Part shown: positions 38,838 through 48,015 of the stretch, piece after piece
Position numbering within the stretch: position 1 is the stretch's first letter
Layout of the letters: the number at the start of each line of letters is the position of its first letter
Origin: Zhongshania sp. R06B22
GTDB lineage: Bacteria; Pseudomonadota; Gammaproteobacteria; Pseudomonadales; Spongiibacteraceae
NCBI RefSeq assembly: GCF_040892595.1
Contig: NZ_JBFRYB010000001.1
Span: 1,302,001 to 1,366,000 of the forward strand
Length of the DNA: 64,000 bases
Direction: 5' to 3'
Program-made: the position numbers and the translations under genes
The notes under the pieces: generated by a model
The model's input: only the letters and a program-made list of their open reading frames with translations
What the model was told of the DNA's origin: nothing
Database searches by the model: none

Positions 38838-39953
38838 ATGCGTATCGGCGTTCCCATAGAAATTAAAGCGCAGGAGTATCGCGTTGGCTTAATCCCCTCC
38901 GCAGTAGCCGAGCTAGTGGCCGCCGGCCACACCGTATTTATTGAAAGCGGCGCCGGGCTGGGGTCTGGCTATAGTGATGATGACTATTTAGCCGTTGGCG
39001 CCCAGCTCTCCACGTCCATGGCGTCTTTATACACAGACGCGCAGCTCATTGTAAAAGTGAAAGAGCCACAATCAAGGGAAGTGTCCTTGCTGGGGCCTGC
39101 GCATCGCCTGTTTTGTTATTTACACCTTGCCCCCGATCCACAATTAACCACTGATTTAATCGCCAGTGGCGCCACCTGTATTGCCTATGAAACCATCACC
39201 GACGAACAGGGCCGGCTGCCCCTATTAAAACCCATGAGTGAAATCGCCGGACGCCTAAGCGTGCAGGCGGGGGCGCATTGCTTAGAAAAAGCTCAGGGTG
39301 GATCAGGGGTGCTGCTGGGCAGCGTGTCTGGCTTGGAGCCTGGGCATGTGTTGATATTTGGCGGCGGCGTTGTCGGCAGCAATGCGGCGGATGTCGCCTT
39401 GGGCATGGGGGCAAAGGTAACGATGATTGAGCCTTTTGCGGACAGGCGAGCGGCGCTGCGGGAGCAATTCAAATCTGCGCGGTTTGCAGCTCGGGATAAT
39501 AAAGACTTGGATTTACGCGGTTTATTAGCTGATGTCGATATGGTCGTTGGCGCTGCCTTGGTGCCCGGTGCGGCGGCACCTAAATTACTTCGCGCCCAGG
39601 ATTTATCGGCCTTGGCGCCGGGCTCGGTATTAGTTGACGTGGCGGTGGATCAAGGCGGATGTTTTGAGACCACAAAGCCAACCACCCATAGCCAGCCCAC
39701 TTATATTCAAGAAGGCATCGTTCATTATTGCGTGGCTAATATTCCCAGTGCGGTCGCTAGAACCGCGAGTCAGGCCTTAAGTCAGGCGACCCTGCCATTC
39801 GTGCATTTATTGGCAAAAGATAATTTAAAAAATGAGTGCATGAATAATGCAAACTTAGCGGCCGGCATAAGTGTCGCCAAGGGTTTTTTAAGCTGCGCCG
39901 CCGTTGCCGGCGCGCAGCAGCGAGAGTTTAGTCCTTGGCAGCAAGTTTTATAG
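38838..39953 (+). CDS. ald: alanine dehydrogenase
   Basis: A 371-aa NAD-dependent enzyme interconverting L-alanine with pyruvate and ammonia. MRIGVPIEIKAQEYRVGLIP is the family start, VKVKEP carries the pyruvate-binding lysine, CYLHLAPD the catalytic histidine, and VLIFGGGVVGSNAADVALGMGA the Rossmann NAD site. The C-terminal part ends with ANIPSAVARTASQALSQATLPF. Length matches known enzymes (about 370 aa). The frame is intact, with ribosome-binding site GCGGGGAAG. Confidence 0.95.
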   Translation: MRIGVPIEIKAQEYRVGLIPSAVAELVAAGHTVFIESGAGLGSGYSDDDYLAVGAQLSTSMASLYTDAQLIVKVKEPQSREVSLLGPAHRLFCYLHLAPDPQLTTDLIASGATCIAYETITDEQGRLPLLKPMSEIAGRLSVQAGAHCLEKAQGGSGVLLGSVSGLEPGHVLIFGGGVVGSNAADVALGMGAKVTMIEPFADRRAALREQFKSARFAARDNKDLDLRGLLADVDMVVGAALVPGAAAPKLLRAQDLSALAPGSVLVDVAVDQGGCFETTKPTTHSQPTYIQEGIVHYCVANIPSAVARTASQALSQATLPFVHLLAKDNLKNECMNNANLAAGISVAKGFLSCAAVAGAQQREFSPWQQVL

Positions 39954-39968
39954 CGGCTTAGTGATTAG

Positions 39969-39996
39969 CGGCAGCAAGCACCTGCGCTCGCTGCCG
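39969..39996. terminator. hairpin between convergent ald and asmA-like genes
   Basis: CGGCAGC (39969-39975) pairs with GCTGCCG (39990-39996), with an inner AGC/GCT extension. It lies between the two convergent stop codons and may serve both transcripts; no T run is present. Confidence 0.45.
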
Positions 39997-40016
39997 AAGG
40001 GCTAGGGCAGTACTAT

Positions 40017-42416
40017 CTACTTTTTAAAGAACTGATTAAATATCTGCTTCGCAGCCTCGCCTTTTTCGCCACCCATTTTCTTGTCGATAAACTCTTTGGC
40101 CTTTTCATCAACCTTATCTTTGGCTTTTTCTTTAGCGATGTCTTCAATAACCCTAAAGTCCGGCAGGCAGCTAGTGGCGCCCACTTTGTCGAAAGCCGCT
40201 CTGCAGCGAATGGGTATATCTCGGTTTAATAATTTGGTGTTATTAATTTTACAGGCCATCGCATCTTGGTCTGCTTGCGCCAAGCGGCTATTAATGACCA
40301 CGTCAAAAGTATCATCATTCAAATTAATCTTGCCGTTGCCGCTCAATGCCAGTTTGCTAACCCCGGAATTTAATTTCTCGATACGGGCAATGCCATCCTT
40401 AATAACTATTTTAGTAACCGTGTCGCTTAGGTCGCTATACAGTGGCCATGCGGTGGGGTCGAAGGTCTCCTGCTGGAATCTAGCAACCAACTGACAAAAT
40501 GCCTTTTCAATATTCATATTGCTAAGGCGCAATTTTTGCGCGCTAAGATCAATATTGCCGTCTAGATGCTTTTTCAAGCTTGCGACGCTATTGCCGTTGG
40601 TACTTAAATTAAAGCTCACATCGCTTATCCCAGATAGCTCTTCAATCGCAGCAGCGTCTTTCAATACTTTGCCCAGGGGCAGCTGCGTGCTATTGCCGCG
40701 AATAAGCATTCTGGCTTCTTTGGGCCGCGTGTCGAGCTGGGCATCCACCTTGAAGGGGCTGTCGTAAACCATGCCGCTAAGTGGGCTGACAGAGCTTACG
40801 CCACCTTTCGCGATGAGCTGCAGCAGAATATTTTTAAAGGGCAATTTGTTTGCTGTTAAGTCGCCGATCTGTAATTTAGCATCTACGTCCAGGGCGTTGA
40901 GCATCTCTCTGGGCAGCGGTATTTCTGTATCGGCTGACGCGGTAGCAGCGGGCTCAGTTTTAGTTTTTGTAGCAGCTTTGTTGTCTACCGGTGGCGCGGG
41001 TGGAAGATAGTGATCGACATTAATTTTGTCGATATTCAAGGCAAGCTTAACGGCTTGGCCTTTATCGAGATTAACGCTGGCATTACCTTTAATAGTGCTT
41101 TGGTCTAGGGTGCTTTGCAGCTCAGAAATCACAATACGTTTGTCATTGCCTGTTACTGACACCATCGCGCCAACTTTACTCAGTGCGCTGGGCTCCGCCA
41201 TCACCGGCAGTTCAATGCCCAGCGAATCTGCGATTTTCTTGAGATTTGTTGTCGCCAAATTCAGTTTGGCTTGGTAGTCCAGCGGACTGAGCGTTGCGCT
41301 AAAATTCCCTGTTAAGTTTAGCGCTTCGCCGCCAAGGCTGGTCTTAAAGTCCAAATCCCGCGCTTTAATAACATTGAGTTTTTCGTCAATACTTAAAGCC
41401 GTCGATAAACTTAAGCTACTGGCAATGGGCTTTTGGCTGGCGCTGCCATAGCTTAGCTCACCGTTAATGGTCACCACGCTGGCCTCGCCACCGGGTTTAA
41501 TACCGCCGTCAAAGGTGAGCGAGCTGATTTCTATATTAGTGCCGTCTTTGGCCGCATACGCTAGGCTGGTATCAGAAATCCTTAGTGCGGGTACTGACCA
41601 AACTAGAGCGTCGGCGATATCCACTTCGGCGTCTACTTGTACCTTAGTTTTTAGCGATGCGGTGGCGAGTTCATTTTTGTGATCAATACTTAGCGCCAGT
41701 GTGCCGTCGCCGATAATGAACTGGTTTATAGCCTCATTGATGGTGATATTGGAATTGAATTTGACGCTGCCGCTGAGTGATTGGCTGGGGTCTTTAAACA
41801 CGACCTCGGTGTCTAAATTTAGCGGAAAGGCGGTATTGTTGAGCTGGATGTTTTCGCCGCTCAGGGATAGGCCTTTTAATTCAATATATTGGCCGGTTTT
41901 CTTGTCGCTATAAGTGATTTGGCTATCGCTTAAATTCAACTTGGCAATGGCAAGTTGCAGGGCTTCGCCGCTCTCTGCTGTTTGCTCTGGCTGTTTGGCA
42001 GTGCTGTCAGTCTGCTTGCCAATCTTGCTCCAGTTGCCGACGCCGTTTTCATCGACCAGCAAAGATGCCTTCACGCCGCCGAGACTAATGCCCTGCACGA
42101 TAATATCTTTGTTCAATAAAGGCATTAGCGCCACCGACAATTGGGCGCTATCAAAACTCATTAATTCGGCTTCATCAGGGGTGGCCACACTGGCGCCATT
42201 GATGACAATTTGAATATTGGGGAAGATCTGCCAAGACAGGTCGCCATCTAAGCGCAGGATTAGACCTTGCTCCGCCGCCAGCTTTTCAATGTCGTCTTTA
42301 AATATATTGGGATCTATCCAAAACGCGAGCGATACGCCGGCGAGTATGACAACAAGAACCACGCTGACAATCGTGATGGCAAAATATTTAATGACACGGC
42401 CCATTGGCTTCTCCAC
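40017..42416 (-). CDS. AsmA family envelope protein
   Basis: A 799-aa protein with an N-terminal transmembrane anchor (YFAITIVSVVLVVILAGVSLAFWI) followed by a long beta-rich periplasmic region (AsmA domains). The C-terminal domain contains ALSGNGKINLNDDTFDVVINSRL and a cysteine pair (MACKINNTKLLNRDIPIRC). AsmA-like proteins are repeated-beta-groove proteins implicated in phospholipid transport between the membranes. Length is within the family range. Monocistronic and convergent with ald. Confidence 0.88.
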   Translation of the reverse strand: MEKPMGRVIKYFAITIVSVVLVVILAGVSLAFWIDPNIFKDDIEKLAAEQGLILRLDGDLSWQIFPNIQIVINGASVATPDEAELMSFDSAQLSVALMPLLNKDIIVQGISLGGVKASLLVDENGVGNWSKIGKQTDSTAKQPEQTAESGEALQLAIAKLNLSDSQITYSDKKTGQYIELKGLSLSGENIQLNNTAFPLNLDTEVVFKDPSQSLSGSVKFNSNITINEAINQFIIGDGTLALSIDHKNELATASLKTKVQVDAEVDIADALVWSVPALRISDTSLAYAAKDGTNIEISSLTFDGGIKPGGEASVVTINGELSYGSASQKPIASSLSLSTALSIDEKLNVIKARDLDFKTSLGGEALNLTGNFSATLSPLDYQAKLNLATTNLKKIADSLGIELPVMAEPSALSKVGAMVSVTGNDKRIVISELQSTLDQSTIKGNASVNLDKGQAVKLALNIDKINVDHYLPPAPPVDNKAATKTKTEPAATASADTEIPLPREMLNALDVDAKLQIGDLTANKLPFKNILLQLIAKGGVSSVSPLSGMVYDSPFKVDAQLDTRPKEARMLIRGNSTQLPLGKVLKDAAAIEELSGISDVSFNLSTNGNSVASLKKHLDGNIDLSAQKLRLSNMNIEKAFCQLVARFQQETFDPTAWPLYSDLSDTVTKIVIKDGIARIEKLNSGVSKLALSGNGKINLNDDTFDVVINSRLAQADQDAMACKINNTKLLNRDIPIRCRAAFDKVGATSCLPDFRVIEDIAKEKAKDKVDEKAKEFIDKKMGGEKGEAAKQIFNQFFKK

Positions 42417-42642
42417 GTAAAAAATGGCATTCCATTAGCGGCGGCACTGCAAGGCGTGCAGTTTCGCGCTTGGTCTTTTATAGCATAGTAGTTTGACAGG
42501 TTTAGGGAACTTAGTTCGACTTTATGCGAAAACCCAGTCTGAATTGGGTCTGGGAGAAAGATAGCAGAGCAAGAATCGGGTGGTATTGATTGTTGCCAGG
42601 CCGCACAATTCTAGCCATTGAAATATCGAAGCTTGGAAGGCT

Positions 42643-43524
42643 ATGAGTACAGTGATCGCACAGCAGCAAAACTACCAGCGCATCGCCCAGGCTATTCGCT
42701 ATTTAAGTGCGAAGCAGCAAAAGCAGCCAAGCTTGGCCGAGCTAGCCGCTCATGTGGGAGTGAGTGAATTCCATTTGCAGCGTATTTTTACCGAATGGGT
42801 GGGGCTGTCACCCAAGCAATTTCTGCAGTTTCTCACCAAAGAGAACGCCAAGCGTTTACTGCGCAGCAATTCAGTGATGGAGGCAGCCCTTGCCTGCGGT
42901 TTGAGCGGTAGCAGCCGCCTGCACGACTTAATGATTAAGACTGAGCGCGTCACGCCCGGTGAATATCGCCGCATGGGTGCGGGCTTGCAGATTCGTTACG
43001 GCAGTTGCCCATCGCTATTTGGCTACTGCTTTATTGCGGTAAATCATCGCGGCCTGTGTAAATTGGCCTTCTTTGATGATGCTGATGACGAGGCCAGCTT
43101 ACTTCTTGAGCTACAGCAGGAGTGGGCCGCAGCGGAGCTGATACGTGATGACAGTCGGGCGACGGCGCTCTACGAACAAGTCTTTGGGGCAGTGTCTAAA
43201 TCCCCGAGTTCATCGCAAGGCCTATTTCAAGCCCCATCTCACTCTGTGGTGGTGTTGCTCAAAGGCAGTGAGTTCCAAATGCAGGTTTGGCAGGCCTTGA
43301 TGGCCATTCCCCTCGGCGAAGTGTGTTCCTATCAGCAGTTGGCGGAGTCCATGGGCATGCCGTCTTCGGCGCGGGCAGTGGCCTCAGCAATAGCCCGCAA
43401 CAATATTGCCTATCTCATTCCCTGCCACCGAGTTATTCGTGGCACTGGCGAATTTAGTGAGTACCGCTGGGGCGCTGACCGCAAAAGAGCAATGCTCCTA
43501 CATGAGCATTCTATGGGTAGCTAA
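42643..43524 (+). CDS. AraC-type HTH fused to O6-alkylguanine-DNA methyltransferase (Ada-like, no zinc domain)
   Basis: A 293-aa fusion. Residues about 10-110 form an AraC-type double HTH (LAAHVGVSEFHLQRIFTEWVGLSPKQFLQF). The C-terminal half is the O6-methylguanine methyltransferase, with LIPCHRVIRGTGEFSEYRWGADRK carrying the methyl-acceptor cysteine in PCHRV. It lacks the N-terminal Ada zinc/phosphotriester domain, so it probably repairs O6-alkylguanine but may not sense methyl-phosphotriesters like E. coli Ada. The arrangement is common in marine proteobacteria. It is monocistronic. Confidence 0.88.
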   Translation: MSTVIAQQQNYQRIAQAIRYLSAKQQKQPSLAELAAHVGVSEFHLQRIFTEWVGLSPKQFLQFLTKENAKRLLRSNSVMEAALACGLSGSSRLHDLMIKTERVTPGEYRRMGAGLQIRYGSCPSLFGYCFIAVNHRGLCKLAFFDDADDEASLLLELQQEWAAAELIRDDSRATALYEQVFGAVSKSPSSSQGLFQAPSHSVVVLLKGSEFQMQVWQALMAIPLGEVCSYQQLAESMGMPSSARAVASAIARNNIAYLIPCHRVIRGTGEFSEYRWGADRKRAMLLHEHSMGS

Positions 43525-43539
43525 GGGCTTATTTTTTCG

Positions 43540-43549
43540 TTACGCGTAA
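43540..43549. promoter_or_regulatory. palindrome TTACGCGTAA upstream of the FadD3-like ligase
   Basis: A 10-bp perfect palindrome about 115 bp before the ligase start. A related palindrome lies upstream of ipdA (58307-58321). Together they suggest a shared operator for steroid-catabolic genes, as KstR2 has in actinobacteria, but the regulator here is unknown. Confidence 0.4.
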
Positions 43550-43664
43550 TTATTAATGCAGATTACTACGCATTTCGCTTGTTGTGTTGCCTGCGAACTT
43601 CTAAACTTAGGTCCATCAATAAACGCTGCTATTAATAAATGTGCCCACTAGGATTGCCCGTCTT

Positions 43665-45269
43665 ATGTTATTGGAACCGTCTGCTTTATTCCCCGATATG
43701 CCCCTGACTTTGCCGCGTCTGATTGGCTGGGCAGCCCAGCAATTTGGTGCCAAGGCGGCTATTCGCGAAATGGGCCGTGATATTTCCTATGCCCAGTTAA
43801 ACGATTTGCGTCGGCAGGCCGCCAAGGCCTTCTGCGCCATTGACGTCAAGCACGGTGACCGGGTTTCTATATGGGCGCCAAACATGGCGGAGTGGATTGT
43901 TGCGGCGGCAGGCCTGCAATCCCTTGGTGCCATTCTGGTGCCCTTAAATACCCGCTTACAAGAAAATGAAGCGGCAGATATTTTGCGCCGAGCAGGCGTT
44001 AAGGTCTTGCTGACCACCGCTGAATTTGAAGCCGCCGCGCCCTTAGTTGATAAAGACTTACCCAACTTGATACACCGGATTCTACTACCGTCGGCAGACC
44101 TAGCGGCAGCCGATGAAGCGCGAAGCTGGCAGAGTTTTCTCAGTCACGGCGATCTGGTCGATGACGCCAAGTTTATTGCCACCGAGCGGGCAGTTAATCC
44201 TCACGATAGCGCTGATATGTTGTTTACATCTGGCACCACAGGCAAAGCCAAAGGCGTGCTGTGTAGCCACGAACAGAATATTCGTGTCTTTCAAAGCTGG
44301 AGCGCCACAGTGGGGCTGCGCAGCGACGACAATTATTTAATTATTAATCCCTTCTTTCACTCCTTTGGATACAAGGCGGGTTGGCTGGCGGCAATTATCT
44401 GCGGCGCGACCATTTTGCCAATGGCGAAATTCGACAAACAGTCAGTGATGGAAACCATTGAGCGCGAAAAAGTCACCATGCTGCCGGGCGCGCCGTCTTT
44501 ATATGAAATGCTATTGTCCGATGACAGCCGCCACAACTACGATCTTTCCAGTCTGCGCCTTGGCGTCACCGGCGCCGCGTCCGTGCCGGTTCAGCTGGTG
44601 CGAGATATGCGCGACAAACTCGGTTTTGAAACCGTGGTTACCGCCTATGGCCTGACCGAATCCTGCGGCGTGGTGAGTATTTGCCGTCCCGATGACGAGG
44701 CCGAAATTATCGCCTCTACCTCTGGCCGCGCCATTGATGGTGTGGAGTTAAAATGTGCCGACGCCAAGACTGGCGTTGAAGTTGAACTTGGCACCGAGGG
44801 CGAGGTGTGGGTGCGCGGTTACAATGTCATGCAGGGCTATTTTGATATGCCCGAAGCCACTGCAGAGGCCATCACCGCCGACGGTTGGTTAAAAACCGGC
44901 GACATCGGTGTAATGGATGCAGCGGGTTATCTTAAAATTACCGACCGTTTAAAAGATATGTACATCATGAACGGCGAAAATGTCTATCCCGCCGAAATTG
45001 AAAAAGTCCTCTACGGATTGGCGGGGGTGGCTCAGGTCGCGGTTATTGGTGTGCCCAAAGCGCCTCAAGGCGAAGTGGGCATGGCCTTTGTTGTCAGCAA
45101 GGCTGGCAGCAATATTGATGAAGCCGCAGTGCGAGACTTCTGTGCCAATCAACTAGCGGCCTACAAAGTCCCGTTTTATGTGACATTTCTTGATGCCTTG
45201 CCGCTCAACGCCTCAGGCAAAGTACTGAAAACCGAGCTTAAAGCCACGGCCTTAAAAACAGTTTCTTAA
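43665..45269 (+). CDS. acyl-CoA synthetase, FadD3-like (steroid C/D-ring CoA ligase)
   Basis: A 534-aa ANL-superfamily adenylating enzyme. Its AMP-binding signature is LFTSGTTGKAKGVLCSH (about residues 185-201), followed by the A5-type motif VTAYGLTESCGV, GWLKTGDIG and YIMNGENVYPAEIE. The overall pattern is that of FadD3, which activates the steroid-derived HIP propanoate side chain to its CoA ester; this specific assignment rests partly on the ipdAB/ipdC genes in the same window. The ATG at 43665 is preferred because AGGAT precedes it at good distance; the GTG at 43641 has no ribosome-binding site. Two Lrp regulators follow on the same strand. Confidence 0.75.
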   Translation: MLLEPSALFPDMPLTLPRLIGWAAQQFGAKAAIREMGRDISYAQLNDLRRQAAKAFCAIDVKHGDRVSIWAPNMAEWIVAAAGLQSLGAILVPLNTRLQENEAADILRRAGVKVLLTTAEFEAAAPLVDKDLPNLIHRILLPSADLAAADEARSWQSFLSHGDLVDDAKFIATERAVNPHDSADMLFTSGTTGKAKGVLCSHEQNIRVFQSWSATVGLRSDDNYLIINPFFHSFGYKAGWLAAIICGATILPMAKFDKQSVMETIEREKVTMLPGAPSLYEMLLSDDSRHNYDLSSLRLGVTGAASVPVQLVRDMRDKLGFETVVTAYGLTESCGVVSICRPDDEAEIIASTSGRAIDGVELKCADAKTGVEVELGTEGEVWVRGYNVMQGYFDMPEATAEAITADGWLKTGDIGVMDAAGYLKITDRLKDMYIMNGENVYPAEIEKVLYGLAGVAQVAVIGVPKAPQGEVGMAFVVSKAGSNIDEAAVRDFCANQLAAYKVPFYVTFLDALPLNASGKVLKTELKATALKTVS

Positions 45270-45364
45270 AAACACTGGGAGCGTTAGCTAATAAGCGCCT
45301 CTCATTAAAATTTATTGGTGACGCCGCCTAGGCGACCCGTCTAGACGACATAGTCGGAGCATGC

Positions 45365-45868
45365 ATGACAGATTATAGCGATGGTGATCATCTCCGCCCG
45401 GCACCGTCACAACATATGGATGAGGTAGACCATCGCATCGTGGCGCATTTGCGTCGTGATGGCCGTATGCCTTTCAAGGCCCTAGCAACCGAGCTGGGGC
45501 TAACCGAAGCCACCGTGCGCGCGCGGGTGCGTCGTCTAGAAGAGGGCGATAGCCTGCGGGTAGTGGCAGTCACAGATTATGAAGCCGTTGGTTACACCAT
45601 GATGGTAGCGGTGGGTATTCAGGTTGAGGGTCGGCCTGCAGATGTGGTTGCAGAAGATTTGGCAAAGTTCGATGAAGTGTTTTCGGTGTGTCAGGTGGTA
45701 GGCACCCTAGATATTGAAACCCTCTCGGTCGCTCGCGACCAAGAGCATTTGTCTGAATTATTAGCGCGCCTAGGCAGTGTGCCGGGGGTGAGAAAGTTAG
45801 AGCCATCCATCGCCCTAGACGTCTTAAAAAATCAGCCGAACTGGGTGCCTTTTGGCCACGATGCATAA
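45365..45868 (+). CDS. Lrp/AsnC family transcriptional regulator (first of a pair)
   Basis: A 167-aa regulator with an AsnC-type HTH (VDHRIVAHLRRDGRMPFKALATELGLTEATVRARVRRL, about residues 21-58) and a C-terminal RAM ligand-binding domain. It is followed after 40 bp by a second regulator of the same family. Such proteins bind amino acids or other small acids and act on nearby genes. Its likely targets are the adjacent ligase and lipoprotein genes. No duplicate pair can be told from sequence as redundant; the two are clearly different. Confidence 0.87.
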   Translation: MTDYSDGDHLRPAPSQHMDEVDHRIVAHLRRDGRMPFKALATELGLTEATVRARVRRLEEGDSLRVVAVTDYEAVGYTMMVAVGIQVEGRPADVVAEDLAKFDEVFSVCQVVGTLDIETLSVARDQEHLSELLARLGSVPGVRKLEPSIALDVLKNQPNWVPFGHDA

Positions 45869-45908
45869 GCCATCAAAATAGCGTAACGAGTGTATAGGGA
45901 ATACCGCA

Positions 45909-46379
45909 GTGGCAAAAAAACAGCTAGATGACCAAGACCGCAATATCTTAGAGGGCTTGGCCAAAGACGCCCGCATTAGTAATCGCAAAATTGCCGCTGA
46001 CTTGGGCATCACCGAAGGCACGGTGCGCAGTCGCATTAAACGCATGGAAAGCGAAGGTCAGGTTCGTATTACTGCCATGACCAATATCGCGCGTTTACGC
46101 AATCCAACCCTCGCCTATATATGGGTAGAAGTTGAGCGCAGCGCCCAGTGCGATGACGTTGCCCAGCAGCTTGCGGCGGTGCCAGAGATTGGCTTTGTCG
46201 GCAAAATGCTAGGCCGCTACGATATTCTCGCCATCACCTTAGTACAAGACAATGCCGAGTTGGCGCGCTTTCTTCACAGCAAAATTACCGGCTTGGCAGG
46301 GGTGCGCCGTACCGAGTGTTCACTGGGTGTCAATTTTGTGAAGCACGACTACCGCATGAGTCGTATTGTTGATGCCTAA
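45909..46379 (+). CDS. Lrp/AsnC family transcriptional regulator (second of a pair)
   Basis: A 156-aa protein starting at GTG (AAATAGC...AGGGAATACCGCA before it). The HTH is visible as DQDRNILEGLAKDARISNRKIAADLGITEGTVRSRIKRME, followed by a RAM domain (GFVGKMLGRYDILAITLVQDNAE). It lies directly downstream of another Lrp gene, so the two may form a hetero-oligomeric sensor. The ligand is unknown. Confidence 0.87.
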   Translation: MAKKQLDDQDRNILEGLAKDARISNRKIAADLGITEGTVRSRIKRMESEGQVRITAMTNIARLRNPTLAYIWVEVERSAQCDDVAQQLAAVPEIGFVGKMLGRYDILAITLVQDNAELARFLHSKITGLAGVRRTECSLGVNFVKHDYRMSRIVDA

Positions 46380-46427
46380 CTGCTACCTTTAAAAAAATAT
46401 AATAATTAGCCTGCAAAGAGACTAGCT

Positions 46428-47996
46428 ATGAGCCCATTAGAATTGCGCGGCGTCGCCAAAATCATCGTTTTGGCGATCAGTGTTTTGCTTGTGTCCAGCT
46501 GCGGTGGTAGCAATGGATCTAGCAGCAGAAACAATACTGAAGTTGCTTCGCCCAATGGCGATCTATTAGAGACCGGCTTGCAAGGGCAGGTGCCCTTGGC
46601 AGATCAATTGAGTGGTCGCGCCGCGCAGGGCTATCGCAAAGGTCTGCGTCTGGTGGGTGAAAACACCATCTTAGATCGCGGCGCTAATTTCTCCATGGCG
46701 TGGCTTGATGACTGCGCTTATGTCACCACCACCTCGCCGGGACAAATTTTTGGGCCGGCCTCGTCGCCCTATATCGACCCCCAGTTCAGCGCCCTCAATG
46801 GCATGGCGGTCATAGACGCTTCCGACCCTAAGAACCCAAAGTTAATCGATATTTTACAAAGCCCGGCCATGATCGCCCCGCATGAATCCATACAAGCCAA
46901 CCAAGCGCGGCGCATCATTGTGGCCACCCGCGGTGGCGGCACCGCATTAGACGTTTACGACGCCACAGATTGCCGCAAGCCGGTATTAACGGCGTCGGTA
47001 AATATTGGTCTCGGTATCACGTTGCCGCCGCTTCCAGATCTACCCGGTGGCATTGGCAGCATTGATCAGGGTTTGGCGTTTATGGGCCACGCCATGTGTA
47101 TCACCAATGATGGTTTAACGGCCTACGCCACCAGTTCGGCGCAGAGCAATGCCGTTATTGATTTGACCGACTTAGAAGACCCCAAATTAATTCAGCTTTA
47201 TTCGCCGGCCTCCCACGACTGTGGTTTAAATCCCGAGGGAACTCGCCTATATCAAGCTAATTTTGGTTTTGTCTCGCTGGGTTTGGGGCTGCCCAATGGG
47301 CCTGCAGTGGGTCAAAACGGCTTGATGATTTTAGATGTCAGCGGCTTTCAAGATCGCAGCACGCCGCCATCACCCCTGCTTTTTGGCACCCAGCCACCGT
47401 TGGTTGGATTTCTAGGGTGGACCAATATTCTCGATGGCGAGGCGCCAACGGCGGGGTCCCATACCGCGCGGTGGTTTAAAAATGGCGGCCGCACCTATGT
47501 TTATTCCAGCGACGAATGGCCAACGGCGGGAGTCTGTCCCTGGGCGCATAGCCGAATTATTGATATTACCGACGAGACCAATCCTGTAAAAGTGTCGGAT
47601 ATTATTCTCGATGTGAATAAATTAGAAAACTGTTTAGAAACTGAAATCGACATCGCCAATTACTCTGCTCACTACGTCGGCTTCGACGACGTCAATAACG
47701 CCACAACGCTATTTATGAGCTACTACACCGGCGGCTTGCGGGTGTGGGATATTCGCGATCCCGCCAATCCCTTCGAGATCGCTTACTGGCATCCTGCGCC
47801 AAACCCAAATACCCCCACGGTGTTTTTGTCGGAGGGCTTCGGCAGCTCTGGCGACCGCTGGGACGCAGTGGCCACTTACATTCGCTATCGTCCAGAAACC
47901 GGCCATATATGGTTGGCAGCTTACAGTGCGGGTTTTCAAATTTTAGAATTTACCGACAGTGCAGGGCCATCAGCGCCTAAACCCACCGGGCCTTAA
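46428..47996 (+). CDS. LVIVD-repeat-like beta-propeller lipoprotein
   Basis: A 522-aa lipoprotein: signal sequence and lipobox VLLVSSCGGSNGSSS (Cys near residue 25). The body contains LVIVD/YVTN-like units, for example MAVIDASDPKNPKLIDILQ, AVIDLTDLEDPKLIQLY and LRVWDIRDPANPFEIAYW, so it should fold as a beta-propeller on the cell surface or periplasmic side. The stop is 19 bp before the start of a polytopic membrane protein on the same strand; the two probably work together. Substrate unknown. Confidence 0.78.
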   Translation: MSPLELRGVAKIIVLAISVLLVSSCGGSNGSSSRNNTEVASPNGDLLETGLQGQVPLADQLSGRAAQGYRKGLRLVGENTILDRGANFSMAWLDDCAYVTTTSPGQIFGPASSPYIDPQFSALNGMAVIDASDPKNPKLIDILQSPAMIAPHESIQANQARRIIVATRGGGTALDVYDATDCRKPVLTASVNIGLGITLPPLPDLPGGIGSIDQGLAFMGHAMCITNDGLTAYATSSAQSNAVIDLTDLEDPKLIQLYSPASHDCGLNPEGTRLYQANFGFVSLGLGLPNGPAVGQNGLMILDVSGFQDRSTPPSPLLFGTQPPLVGFLGWTNILDGEAPTAGSHTARWFKNGGRTYVYSSDEWPTAGVCPWAHSRIIDITDETNPVKVSDIILDVNKLENCLETEIDIANYSAHYVGFDDVNNATTLFMSYYTGGLRVWDIRDPANPFEIAYWHPAPNPNTPTVFLSEGFGSSGDRWDAVATYIRYRPETGHIWLAAYSAGFQILEFTDSAGPSAPKPTGP

Positions 47997-48015
47997 AGGC
48001 GAATCAGAGTCGCTC

